40,959 bases of DNA from an uncultured Lachnospiraceae bacterium (GTDB lineage: Bacteria; Bacillota; Clostridia; Lachnospirales; Lachnospiraceae): positions 1-40,959 of the forward strand of contig CAJUTC010000036.1 of assembly GCA_910589195.1 (NCBI GenBank), read 5' to 3'. Shown here piece after piece: positions 32,147 to 40,577 of the stretch. How positions within the stretch are numbered: the first letter of the stretch is position 1; every line of letters starts with the position of its first letter. The translations under genes and the position numbers were made by a program. Under the pieces are notes generated by a model. The model worked only from the letters and a program-made list of their open reading frames with translations, had not been told where the DNA came from and did not search any database.

Positions 32147-32658
32147 TCTTTCATGCGCCCGCTTGCGAGTGCGCCACTATGAATACACGATAAATAAAAA
32201 GAGTGGATAACACGAGGTATAAGGGTACGATAAATGTCCATATCCGGACGTATAAAAGTATGGAAACAAATTCACAAATTATGGAAACATCGATATTTAG
32301 AAAAAAATTACCGATTGGAAAAATAAAGAAGAATTTGAAATCGAACCTTTACAATCATTTTTCATCTGCTATACGTTTTTAACGGGAGCGGCGGCAAGCC
32401 CTCCCTGTCAAATCCCTGACCTGCGTTTACAGGTCTTTTTCTTTTTTCATCCTGAGCGGAAAGGAAGTATGGCTGCCTGGCAGCCCACTCTGGCGCAAGA
32501 GTCCGGTAACCTGGACGCTTTTCTCTTGTGTTTCTCCCTTCCCTCCTGGTTCAGCTTTACCATTGCCCCTTTTGTTACTATCTATTGACAGCTACTATCA
32601 TACCTTTATTTCATGGTCTTTCAGCCAAAATTTCAATTTATTATTGTGCTTTCTTAAA
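32147..32658. other. Intergenic region with a weak 30-codon ORF and a terminator
   Basis: A 512-bp gap without a convincing gene. A 30-codon plus-strand frame at 32234-32326 begins MSISGRIKVWKQIHKLWK, basic and Trp-containing, with AAGGG upstream; I give it low weight. A small hairpin with GCGC arms lies near 32156-32175, and the only strong feature is the intrinsic terminator at 32420. Confidence 0.35.
32420..32449 (+). terminator. Intrinsic terminator
   Basis: GACCTG (32420-32425) pairs with CAGGTC (32432-32437) around a short loop, followed by TTTTTCTTTTTT. It probably ends the transcript of the upstream membrane protein gene, although it lies about 270 bp past its stop. Confidence 0.7.
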
Positions 32659-33369
32659 TTATGTTTCTTTCCCCATAGACCAATGTTGTTCTAATAGTTT
32701 TAACGCCCGATCCCGTATGGAGCGGTCAAAAAAGCCCATTGCTTCATCTGGCAATTCTTCATTTGCCATCCCTCTCTTTAATCGGTCCTTTTGATAAAAT
32801 CCGATGCTGTACAATGTAAAATAATGAACCGTTTTTGATTTTGCCTGCCGTGTGATCGCCGTTTTTCTCTCTTCCCGTCCCAGTATTTGGGCAATCTCTG
32901 ATTTTTTAACAACAATCGAATACGGGTAACTGCCTGCTAAAAAGGCATAGTGGGGAGTTACAATAAACCGGGCTGGCGTCTGCCTGGAATTTGGCCCTCT
33001 CTGCACATAAGAAATCATTTGATTCTCGTTTGCTTTCGTCATTTCCTGCCCCAAAAGTTCCTTTTCTGTATCAGAAAACCCTTTAACGCTAGACTTAATT
33101 TTCCGCACATACCGCCCTGGCCGCATAAACGGCAACATAATTGCCAAATAAAGAAGGCCGATAATAAGACCTAAGAAAAGACCGCCCATGGCTCCTTCCA
33201 AAATAACTGGCATCCCTCCTTTGTCTGTTGCCGCCAGCGCGCCTAGAAGAATTGCCATAAAAATGGCAACCGCGGGGATTACCAAAAAAACAGTTTGTTT
33301 TATCACTTTTTTACAGTATACACCAATCCATTCTTTCTCTGCCTTTAACCATGTTTCATATGCACTCAT
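32659..33369 (-). CDS. Two-helix membrane protein of unknown function
   Basis: A 236-residue protein I do not recognise. Two hydrophobic helices lie at about residues 26-48 and 58-82, with a short glycine-rich loop between. The remaining 150 residues are soluble and basic, with FIVTPHYAFLAGSYPYSIVVKKSEIAQILG suggesting a PH-like or small beta domain. SD GAAGG stands before ATG, and a good minus-strand promoter is visible. Divergent from the yyaL-like gene. Confidence 0.7.
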   Translation of the reverse strand: MSAYETWLKAEKEWIGVYCKKVIKQTVFLVIPAVAIFMAILLGALAATDKGGMPVILEGAMGGLFLGLIIGLLYLAIMLPFMRPGRYVRKIKSSVKGFSDTEKELLGQEMTKANENQMISYVQRGPNSRQTPARFIVTPHYAFLAGSYPYSIVVKKSEIAQILGREERKTAITRQAKSKTVHYFTLYSIGFYQKDRLKRGMANEELPDEAMGFFDRSIRDRALKLLEQHWSMGKET

Positions 33370-33418
33370 AATTCATCTGCCTTCTCTTTCTCCGTTTCTG
33401 ATTTTGTTTTATTTCAAT

Positions 33419-33448
33419 ATTATATCATATGTCCCTATAAGCAATCAA
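33419..33448 (-). promoter_or_regulatory. Promoter of the two-helix membrane protein gene
   Basis: On the minus strand TTGATT (33448-33443) and TATAAT (33424-33419) are separated by 18 bases, and TGA precedes TATAAT, giving an extended -10 as well. Confidence 0.7.
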
Positions 33449-33473
33449 CTATCTGTAACCGGTTCATTTGCTT

Positions 33474-33504
33474 TTGTATAATTGTGCCGCCAGACTGATA
33501 TAAT
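33474..33504 (+). promoter_or_regulatory. Extended -10 promoter of the yyaL-like gene
   Basis: TGATATAAT at 33496-33504 is an extended -10 element. The nearest -35-like sequence is TTGTAT at 33474, 19 bases before TATAAT, so the promoter depends on the extended -10. Confidence 0.5.
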
Positions 33505-33566
33505 AGCCATCAGGATGAGTTTTTCATTCTTGTAACTATGTAACATTTCCTTGTAGGAGAGCAAAA

Positions 33567-35576
33567 ATGCGGAATCGATTGTCATTTGAAAAATCCCCCT
33601 ATCTATTACAGCATAAAGAAAATCCGGTAGACTGGTATCCTTGGTGTGAGGAAGCGTTTGAAAAAGCTGCCCTTGAGGGAAAGCCTGTTTTTCTCAGCAT
33701 CGGATATTCCACCTGCCACTGGTGCCATGTAATGGCTCATGAATCCTTTGAAGATGAAGAAGTCGCGGCAATCTTAAACCGGGGATATGTCAGTATTAAA
33801 CTTGATCGGGAAGAACGGCCTGACATTGACGCTGTGTATATGTCCGCCTGCCAGGCAATGACAGGCTCCGGCGGATGGCCTCTTACCATTATTATGACGC
33901 CTGGCCAAAAGCCTTTCTTCGCTGGAACTTATTTCCCCAAAAAATCTTGTTATGGAAATCCTGGATTAGTGGATATCCTGAACGAAATTCTCCGGTTATG
34001 GCATTATCACAAAGACGTCCTTATTCAGAACAGTGAGCAGCTAACCGCTGCAATCCAGCCAAAGCAAACTGGCAAAATAACGTCACCGCAAAAAGAACTC
34101 CTGAAAAAAGCCTACCGTTTCCTCCAAAAGCAGTTTGATCCAAAGTGGGGCGGATTTGGGCATGCCCCCAAATTTCCATCTCCTCATAATCTTTTATTCC
34201 TGATGCAGTATTGGCAAAAAGAAGCACAGCCTCTTGCCCTTTCTATGGCAGAAACTACCCTGCAGGCAATGGCAAATGGCGGCATCCACGATCAGATCGG
34301 TGGCGGGTTTTCCCGCTATTCCACAGATAATATGTGGCTGATTCCCCATTTCGAAAAAATGCTCTATGACAACGCATTGCTTATCTGGTCTTATCTTAAG
34401 GCTTACCAAATAACAGGAACCCCAAATTATTCCAGCATTGCCAGCCGCACTGCTGACTACATCCTAAGAGAATTAACGGATGAACAAGGCGGATTTTACT
34501 GCGGTCAAGACGCGGACAGCGATGGAACCGAAGGAAGCTATTATGCTTTTACACCTATGGAAATCTGCTCCATACTGGGAGAACTCGATGGAACCATATT
34601 CTGCCGTCAATACGGAATTTCAGAAACAGGGAATTTTGAAGGGAACAGTATCCCAAACCGAATTGGCCTTACTGGTCATGAATGGAGCCACAAGGATCAG
34701 TGGCTGAAAAAGCTGTATGATTACCGGCTCAAACGCGCAACGCTCCATAAAGATCGTAAAATCCTCCTCTCATGGAATAGCTGGGCAATCATTGCGTTGG
34801 CCAAAGCCGGAGCTATATTAGAAAATAATCATTATCTGGACGCGGCAAAAAAAGCACAACATTTTATCCAAAGGGTTCTGACTGACAAGCACCAGCGGCT
34901 TTATGTCCGGTTCTGTGATGGCGAAGCTGCATGTATGGGGAATTTGGAAGATTATGCCGTATATGCCTTGGCATTATTAGAATTATATGAGATTACGTTT
35001 CAGACAGAATATTTGGCGGAAGCCATTCTAAGAGCAGAGCAAATCCTTAGATTTTTTAAAGATCCGGAAGCAGGTGGCTATTATATGAACTCGTCCGATG
35101 CCAAGCAACTGATTTCCCGCCCCAAAGAACTGTATGACGGCGCCCTTCCCTCAGGCAATTCGGTAACAGCCATGGTTTTTCAAAAGCTGTCCTTTCTTAC
35201 AGGCGCGCATAAATGGCAAAAGGCCGCCAGAGAACAGTTGGAATACTGTGCCAGCCAAATTTATGACGCTCCCTCAAGCTCTACCTTTGCTTTACTTGCC
35301 ATGGCAAACGCATTATATCCACACAAGGAGCTGCTTTGTGTATGCCGGGAAGGCGTACCAGAAGACTTAAAAAGCAATCAAGCCCTTATGCTATATCACG
35401 AAATTTCCATTCTGGTCAAAACGGCAGAAAATGCCGCAAATTTAGCAGAATTGGCTCCCTTTACTGCTGCTTACCCGATTCCTTCAAAAGGCTGCCTATA
35501 CTATCTTTGTGAGCAGAACGCATGCAAACCACCTGTTAATAAGATTAGTCAATTACTTCACATTATTTTAAATTAA
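33567..35576 (+). CDS. Thioredoxin-domain protein of the YyaL / DUF255 family
   Basis: A 669-residue protein. The N-terminal thioredoxin-like domain (about residues 1-165) contains the redox motif C50-H-W-C53 in GYSTCHWCHVMAHESF and the cis-Pro region GGWPLTIIMTP. The rest is an (alpha/alpha)6 barrel like N-acylglucosamine epimerases and glycosidases, with GGIHDQIGGGFSRYSTD and PHFEKMLYDNALL. This architecture is universal in YyaL and human SPATA20 proteins; a biochemical role is not settled. Length is normal and the protein intact. SD TAGGAG lies upstream of ATG. Confidence 0.92.
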   Translation: MRNRLSFEKSPYLLQHKENPVDWYPWCEEAFEKAALEGKPVFLSIGYSTCHWCHVMAHESFEDEEVAAILNRGYVSIKLDREERPDIDAVYMSACQAMTGSGGWPLTIIMTPGQKPFFAGTYFPKKSCYGNPGLVDILNEILRLWHYHKDVLIQNSEQLTAAIQPKQTGKITSPQKELLKKAYRFLQKQFDPKWGGFGHAPKFPSPHNLLFLMQYWQKEAQPLALSMAETTLQAMANGGIHDQIGGGFSRYSTDNMWLIPHFEKMLYDNALLIWSYLKAYQITGTPNYSSIASRTADYILRELTDEQGGFYCGQDADSDGTEGSYYAFTPMEICSILGELDGTIFCRQYGISETGNFEGNSIPNRIGLTGHEWSHKDQWLKKLYDYRLKRATLHKDRKILLSWNSWAIIALAKAGAILENNHYLDAAKKAQHFIQRVLTDKHQRLYVRFCDGEAACMGNLEDYAVYALALLELYEITFQTEYLAEAILRAEQILRFFKDPEAGGYYMNSSDAKQLISRPKELYDGALPSGNSVTAMVFQKLSFLTGAHKWQKAAREQLEYCASQIYDAPSSSTFALLAMANALYPHKELLCVCREGVPEDLKSNQALMLYHEISILVKTAENAANLAELAPFTAAYPIPSKGCLYYLCEQNACKPPVNKISQLLHIILN

Positions 35577-35653
35577 TATACGGTCTGTCAGATGCCTTTA
35601 TCCAATGCTTCTGGTTCATTTGCGTATGGTCATGTTATCAATCAGCAGAGCAC

Positions 35654-35684
35654 AAGGGGGAACCGCTAATGGATGTCCCCCCTT
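35654..35684. terminator. Possible hairpin terminator between convergent genes
   Basis: AAGGGGG (35654-35660) pairs with CCCCCTT (35678-35684). No clear T-run follows on either strand, so termination is uncertain. The rest of the 257-bp gap holds three degenerate 16-nt units at 35755-35802. Confidence 0.4.
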
Positions 35685-35833
35685 CTTAATGCTTATCGTG
35701 AAATACTTTGTTTACGTTTCCTGCTTTTGCATCATCAGAACCTATCTCCTCAGATTTCAATGAAAGCAGGTTCCAATGAAAATAAATTCCAGTGAAAAGC
35801 AAATCCATTTTATGCTCTTAAATCAGGCAGCAA

Positions 35834-37047
35834 TTATGGCCTTACTGGTGTGCCGTCCGGAAGCCGGGAAAACAGCCATCCATGATCCATTTCCACAGGC
35901 GGGTAATTTTGTGCCTTTTTTTCATCAAATCCCACACCGATACCAGGACGATCGTTTACATAGGCATAGCCATTGCGTACTTCCGGGCATCCCGGGAATA
36001 CCTCCTGTTCCTCTTCGTTAAACCCAGAGAATTCCTGAATTCCAAAATTGTGGCTGTTCATATCTAAGTGCATCTGGGCAGCCATACCTATAGGAGATAA
36101 ATCATTTGGACCATGCCATGCTGTTTTTACATCATGCATTTCACAGAAGTGAGCCAGCTTCCTGGCAGGTGTCAGGCCGCCGATATCGCTTACATGCACA
36201 CGGATAAAGTCAATCCACTGGTTTTGCACTAAGGCCTTCCACTCTAGTGGATTGGTAAAAAGCTCACCCATGGCCAGAGGAATAGCCGTATGGTTCCGCA
36301 ACGTTTTGAAAAATTCCATATGCTCCGGCGCCAGGCAGTCTTCCAAAAAAACAGCTTATATGGTTCCATATTCTTCGCAAATTCCAGCACCTGTGCCGGA
36401 GCAAGACGTTCATGCACGTCATGCATCAGCTCAATCTCCCATCCCAGATCACGGCGCACCCGGTCAAACAGACGATAAACACTTTCCATATAACGCCTGG
36501 GATGGAAATACGCTCCATCTGGCGCATGTTCCGGTTTCACGATGGTCTGGCATTTTCCGTTAAAATTGCCGCCATAGGTTCCCATATGGCAGCGGACATA
36601 GCGGTAGCCTTCTTCCATATAAACCTGGATCGACTCTTCCACCTCTTCAATAGAGCTTCCGTCCGCATGGCGGTAGACGGTAATTCCTTCCCTGCACGTT
36701 CCGCCTAACAAGCTGTAAAGAGGAAGACCTGCCCGTTTTCCTTTGATGTCCCATAATGCTTCATCTACCCCAGATATGGCGTTATTTAATACAGGGCCAT
36801 TTCTCCAGTAAGAGCTTCCCATCATCATCTGCCATAACTCTTCAATGTCATCTACTGGCTTTCCCTTCAGCATAGGTGCCAGATATTCCGTAATAGCAGT
36901 TACCACCGCTTTATAACGCCAGGTAAACGTGGCACACCCATAACCGTATAATTCCGGTTCAGAAGTTTCTACCTTAACAACCACCAGATTAATATCCCTG
37001 GGAGCTGTAACAAAGGCTTTAATATTACGAATTTGAATATCATTCAT
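35834..37047 (-). pseudogene. Mannonate/gluconate dehydratase-like enolase-superfamily enzyme, single-base frameshift
   Basis: An enolase-superfamily (mandelate racemase type) acid-sugar dehydratase, closest in motif content to the RspA/ManD group, which dehydrates D-mannonate or D-gluconate to 2-keto-3-deoxygluconate. Ligand motifs are LMHDVHERL (Asp and catalytic His), FFLEDC (Glu) and GELF (Glu), with the later WHGPNDLSPIG His. The gene reads in one frame from 37047 to the T-run, then in another from LEDCLAPEH to the stop at 35834. One T added to the seven-base run at 36351-36345 joins them as KLFFLEDCLAPEHMEFF. The whole would be about 404 residues, normal. The start at 37047 has GAGGGAAG upstream. 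It follows the sugar permeases. Confidence 0.88.
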
Positions 37048-37217
37048 TTTCTTCCCTCTTTTCGCATATTGCAATCCGGCAAAATGCGTCACTTGCGCGT
37101 TTTGCTGAATGCATCGTAATAATCGCTCGCAAAAAATTTACTTACTTGCAAAGGCAAATTTCGTAAGCGGATCAGCAGCTTTGCCGCAAATTTATTATAC
37201 TTGTAAAATTATAGAAA

Positions 37218-38057
37218 TTAGCTTTTTACTGCCCCTCCTGTCATCCCGGCAATAAAGTATTTCTGGAAACATACAAACAGGATAACCAAGGGAAGGCTGG
37301 AAATGGTAGAGGCAGCCATCAAGTCATTCCATTTAATCTGGTACTGCGAATTTAAGGCGATAATCCCCACAGTAAGTGTTTTTAATGAATCCTTTGAAAC
37401 CAGTACCGAGGAATACATATATTCATTCCACCCGTTAAACAGGACGAACATTGCCACCGCGGCAATTCCCGGCCCAATTAAGGGAAGGATAATGCTCCAA
37501 AAAATGCGGAAACTGGATGCCCCGTCCACCCGTGCCGCCTCATCCAGTTCAATGGGAACTGTTTTAAAGTAGGATACCAGCATCCAAGTGCTGAACGCCA
37601 CGTTGGTGGCGGCATATACCACAATCAGGCCAAAAAGGGTATTGGTTAGGTGATACTTTGACAGTACTGCATAAAATGGCACAACCAGCATAACACTGGG
37701 AAACATCTGGGTAATCAGAAGGAACCCCATAAGCTGTTTTCTGCCTTTAAACTGGAAACGGGTTACGCCGTATCCGGCCAGGCAAGCGCACGCTACACAG
37801 ATTACCATGGCAAAAAGGCAGGTAATCAGGCTGTTCAGCGTCATTTTTCCAAAGTTGTAAGTGCCGAAAAACTTCCGGAAGGATTCCACGGAAAATGGAT
37901 CCGGGAGCCATCTGGGATTTGGGTAATATGTCTGGGCTTCCGTCTTAAACGCTGTGGAAACCATCCAAAGGATAGGAATCACAATCAATAGGGCCAGAAG
38001 AGTCAGGATCGCGTAAGTGGCGATCAGTTCCGCTTTTTGTTTCTTTGATTTACTCAT
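37218..38057 (-). CDS. Sugar ABC transporter permease (MalG-like, CUT1)
   Basis: A 279-residue inner-membrane subunit with six helices and the EAA-type coupling loop VPIELDEAARVDGASSFRIFWSIILPLIGPGIAAV, as in MalG, which contacts the ATPase. The start overlaps the end of the other permease gene by eight bases (ATGAGTAA), so the pair is translationally coupled. No ATPase is in the operon; CUT1 systems in Firmicutes often share MsmK/MalK-type ATPases encoded elsewhere. A 170-bp gap to the dehydratase gene contains small hairpins. Confidence 0.93.
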   Translation of the reverse strand: MSKSKKQKAELIATYAILTLLALLIVIPILWMVSTAFKTEAQTYYPNPRWLPDPFSVESFRKFFGTYNFGKMTLNSLITCLFAMVICVACACLAGYGVTRFQFKGRKQLMGFLLITQMFPSVMLVVPFYAVLSKYHLTNTLFGLIVVYAATNVAFSTWMLVSYFKTVPIELDEAARVDGASSFRIFWSIILPLIGPGIAAVAMFVLFNGWNEYMYSSVLVSKDSLKTLTVGIIALNSQYQIKWNDLMAASTISSLPLVILFVCFQKYFIAGMTGGAVKS

Positions 38058-38934
38058 CTTCTTTTATCACCACCTTGCTTGCCAGGTTAATCAGATAACA
38101 GATCACGAAAACGATAATTCCCCAGGCTGCCGCCTTGCCAAAGCGAAGATCCTGAAAGGCTGTGCCATAAATACTTAAACTGATAAGACTGGTAGCTGTG
38201 CCTGGGCCTCCGGCAGTCATGGTATATACTAAGGTATACTGCTTAAACCACCACACGCAGTCCAGAATCAGAACAGTAGTTAAAATGGTTTTCAAGGAGG
38301 GGAGGGTAATATAACGGAACTGGTTCCATTTATTCGCGCCGTCCAGCTCAGATGCTTCGTAATAATCTTTGGAAATGCTCTGCAGACCGGCCAGAATCAT
38401 TGTCATAACCAGTGGGAAGCCTTTCCAGATACATACGAATACAACAGAAGGAAACGCCAGGTTTTTATTTCCCAGCCAGGACATATTGGAGTGAATCAGA
38501 CCCAGGTTCCTTAAAATACTGTTTAAAATCCCATACATAGGGTTCATGATCCAAGTAAATAGCAGGGCGACCACAGCTTCCGGGAAAAACCAGGGAAGCA
38601 TAAAAATTACCCTGAAAGCAGTCCTTCCTTTGAATTCTTTATTTAGCAGGCTTGCCAGGATAAACCCCAGCAGAAATTGGCCGGCTACCACTAAAACCAT
38701 AAATCCCAGAGTCAGGATTACGGATTGGTAAAACGCAGTTTCAGTAAACGCGTCTAAATAATACCGCAGGCCTACAAATTTCCATCTGGTCACCAGGTTC
38801 GTATTGAAAAAGCTGATGTAAAATCCGTAGAACATGGGGTAGATAATCAATGCTGCCAGCATCAATACGATCGGAAAGGAAAAATAATATCCGTCGTACT
38901 GGTACTTAAATTTTTTGGTTTTCTTTTTTCCCAT
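38050..38934 (-). CDS. Sugar ABC transporter permease (MalF/UgpA-like, CUT1)
   Basis: A 294-residue permease with six helices and the coupling loop SKDYYEASELDGANKWNQFRYITLPSLK. The N-terminus is basic (MGKKKTKKFKYQYDGYYF). The frame opens with a TTG at 38952, but AGAGGAG precedes the ATG at 38934, which is chosen. It partners with the MalG-like permease downstream. The upstream 255-bp gap to the binding-protein gene contains a large hairpin that may lower permease expression relative to the binding protein, as in many such operons. Confidence 0.92.
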   Translation of the reverse strand: MGKKKTKKFKYQYDGYYFSFPIVLMLAALIIYPMFYGFYISFFNTNLVTRWKFVGLRYYLDAFTETAFYQSVILTLGFMVLVVAGQFLLGFILASLLNKEFKGRTAFRVIFMLPWFFPEAVVALLFTWIMNPMYGILNSILRNLGLIHSNMSWLGNKNLAFPSVVFVCIWKGFPLVMTMILAGLQSISKDYYEASELDGANKWNQFRYITLPSLKTILTTVLILDCVWWFKQYTLVYTMTAGGPGTATSLISLSIYGTAFQDLRFGKAAAWGIIVFVICYLINLASKVVIKEDE

Positions 38935-39026
38935 CGTTATTCTCCTCTGCAAAATTCCTTTCCGGGATGGTTTTTACCTAATCCATCTATGTAATCGGTA
39001 AACGTTCTCCTGGTGTAACGTGTCCG

Positions 39027-39088
39027 GTCAAAACAGACAAAACGGGTTCTGGCACAGTGGCGTTTACCCTTATTTTGTCTGTTTTGAC
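39027..39088. promoter_or_regulatory. Intercistronic hairpin with perfect 16-bp arms
   Basis: GTCAAAACAGACAAAA at 39027-39042 is the exact inverse of 39073-39088, around a 30-nt loop. It lies between the binding-protein gene and the permease genes. No T-run follows on the minus strand, so it is more likely an mRNA processing or stabilising hairpin or a paired operator. The left arm plus flanks (39024-39045) recurs upstream of the operon at 40773-40795 with one insertion and one substitution. Confidence 0.65.
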
Positions 39089-39189
39089 TAATCCTTGTTT
39101 CTTGCAGAGAAATTCAAAATTTCCTATTTTCACCATCCTAGAAAGGAGAGGCGTACCGCTACAATAAAAATTTGCTGTTAAGCAGCCGG

Positions 39190-40554
39190 CTAATTATAAT
39201 CTTCCATCAGTTCAGAAACAACAGATTCCAACTTTTGGATGGCGTCCTCGTTTGACTGCTCCTTTGAGAATACAGAAGCGTACGCATCCCCAAGAGCGCT
39301 CTTTAAGCCGCTTACCCCCGCAAAAGCCACTGTAGGACGGCATCCGTCCGCAATCTGGGCTAAATATCCTGCATAATCATCACCTGTGATATACTCTGCT
39401 TTTTGGCCTTCCGTAGTAGCCGGGATCTTGCCGCTACTTTGCCAGAAGCCCATTTCGGAATCATTTTCTACAAAAAACCGGAGAAAATCAACAGCAGCAG
39501 CTTTCTCTCTGTCATCTGCATAGGAGCTGACGGCATAACCTTCCGTGCCCAGCATAGTTCCTGGATAATCGCCAGGGAGTTTAAAGGAACCCAGTTTTCC
39601 CTTTAAGTCTGGATTATTGGAATAGGCAACGCCAAGCGCATTGGAGCCAGTCATAAACATATTGGTATAGCCCATGGCAAAGTAATTGGCGGCAGTCGGA
39701 TAATCCACTTCCGTGATGCCGATAGGCACAATGCCTGCTTCATTCATATCCGTCCAGCGGGTAAACGCCGTTTTTAAGGTTTCATTATCTTTTGTCAGGT
39801 CAGAAATCCACTGACCGCCCTCATCGTTAACACAATCTACCCCATTTGCCCACAGATAAGACATAAAGCGGCTTTGTCCGGAAGAATTGTTTGAGCCAAC
39901 CATGCCGAATCCCCATTCATCATTCTGTCCGTCGCCGTCAGTATCTTTGGTCAGGACTTTGGCGCATTCCACAAACTCATCCCAGGTTTTCGGGATAGAA
40001 AGCCCGGCTTCCTCAAAGCGATCTTTCCGGTAAATAATGGCCTGGGGCTGCAGAGCAATTGGGAAATAAGCAATTTCCTCCCCCAGCATGCAGGAATCAA
40101 TTACTCCGTTCGCAAACTCTGCCTTAAGGTCATCCGGAAGAAGTCCGGACAGATCTTGAGTCAGGCCAAGGTCATGAAGCGTTGCCACCGCATCGGCAGA
40201 GGTAAAGAATACTTCTGGAAGGTCATCTGGTGTTGTAGCCATAGCTGATAATTTTGTATAAATGTCATTGGTGCTAATGGCTTGGATCTCGATTGTTACA
40301 CCTGGATGTTCTTCCATATAAGCGTCTGCATACTGGTATACATATTGCCCGTGGGGATCTTCCCCGGCATAACCGCACAGTACAGTCAGGGAAACACTTC
40401 CTTCGCCACTACTCGTATCTGCCTGGTCAGGCTTTTCAGCCGCAGCGGCATTTTCTGGTTTCTCTGCCGCGGTATCCGCTGAAGCAGCCTGGTTTTCTTC
40501 TGACGCGCCGCCGCATCCCGTCAGCGCCTGGGACATAAGAGCAACAGAAAGCAT
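39190..40554 (-). CDS. Extracellular sugar-binding lipoprotein (CUT1), start region frameshifted
   Basis: Solute-binding protein that captures a carbohydrate outside the cell for the two permeases. From the ATG at 40554 it has 454 residues, beginning MLSVALMSQALTGCGG with lipobox LTGC, then an acidic Ala/Glu-rich linker and the type 1 SBP fold (GYAGEDPHGQYVYQYADAYMEEHPGVTIEIQ). No SD precedes 40554. AGGAGG with a well-placed ATG lies at 40577, but that frame stops after six codons. Adding one A to the seven-A run at 40574-40568 would give MKKKISVIMLSVALMSQALTGC, a normal lipoprotein signal of 462 residues in total. I therefore think the native start is 40577 and the start region is one base short. 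Confidence 0.9.
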   Translation of the reverse strand: MLSVALMSQALTGCGGASEENQAASADTAAEKPENAAAAEKPDQADTSSGEGSVSLTVLCGYAGEDPHGQYVYQYADAYMEEHPGVTIEIQAISTNDIYTKLSAMATTPDDLPEVFFTSADAVATLHDLGLTQDLSGLLPDDLKAEFANGVIDSCMLGEEIAYFPIALQPQAIIYRKDRFEEAGLSIPKTWDEFVECAKVLTKDTDGDGQNDEWGFGMVGSNNSSGQSRFMSYLWANGVDCVNDEGGQWISDLTKDNETLKTAFTRWTDMNEAGIVPIGITEVDYPTAANYFAMGYTNMFMTGSNALGVAYSNNPDLKGKLGSFKLPGDYPGTMLGTEGYAVSSYADDREKAAAVDFLRFFVENDSEMGFWQSSGKIPATTEGQKAEYITGDDYAGYLAQIADGCRPTVAFAGVSGLKSALGDAYASVFSKEQSNEDAIQKLESVVSELMEDYN

Positions 40555-40577
40555 AATTACTGATATCTTTTTTTCAT

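Noticed and set aside
32234..32326. 30-codon basic ORF (MSISGRIKVWKQ...) as a small peptide gene
   Set aside because: Only a weak SD and no promoter or neighbour supports it; kept as a note in the gap description rather than as a gene.
35776..36021. 81-codon plus-strand frame beginning MKINSSEKQIH
   Set aside because: It starts within the 16-nt repeat units and then runs antisense through the conserved end of the dehydratase gene.
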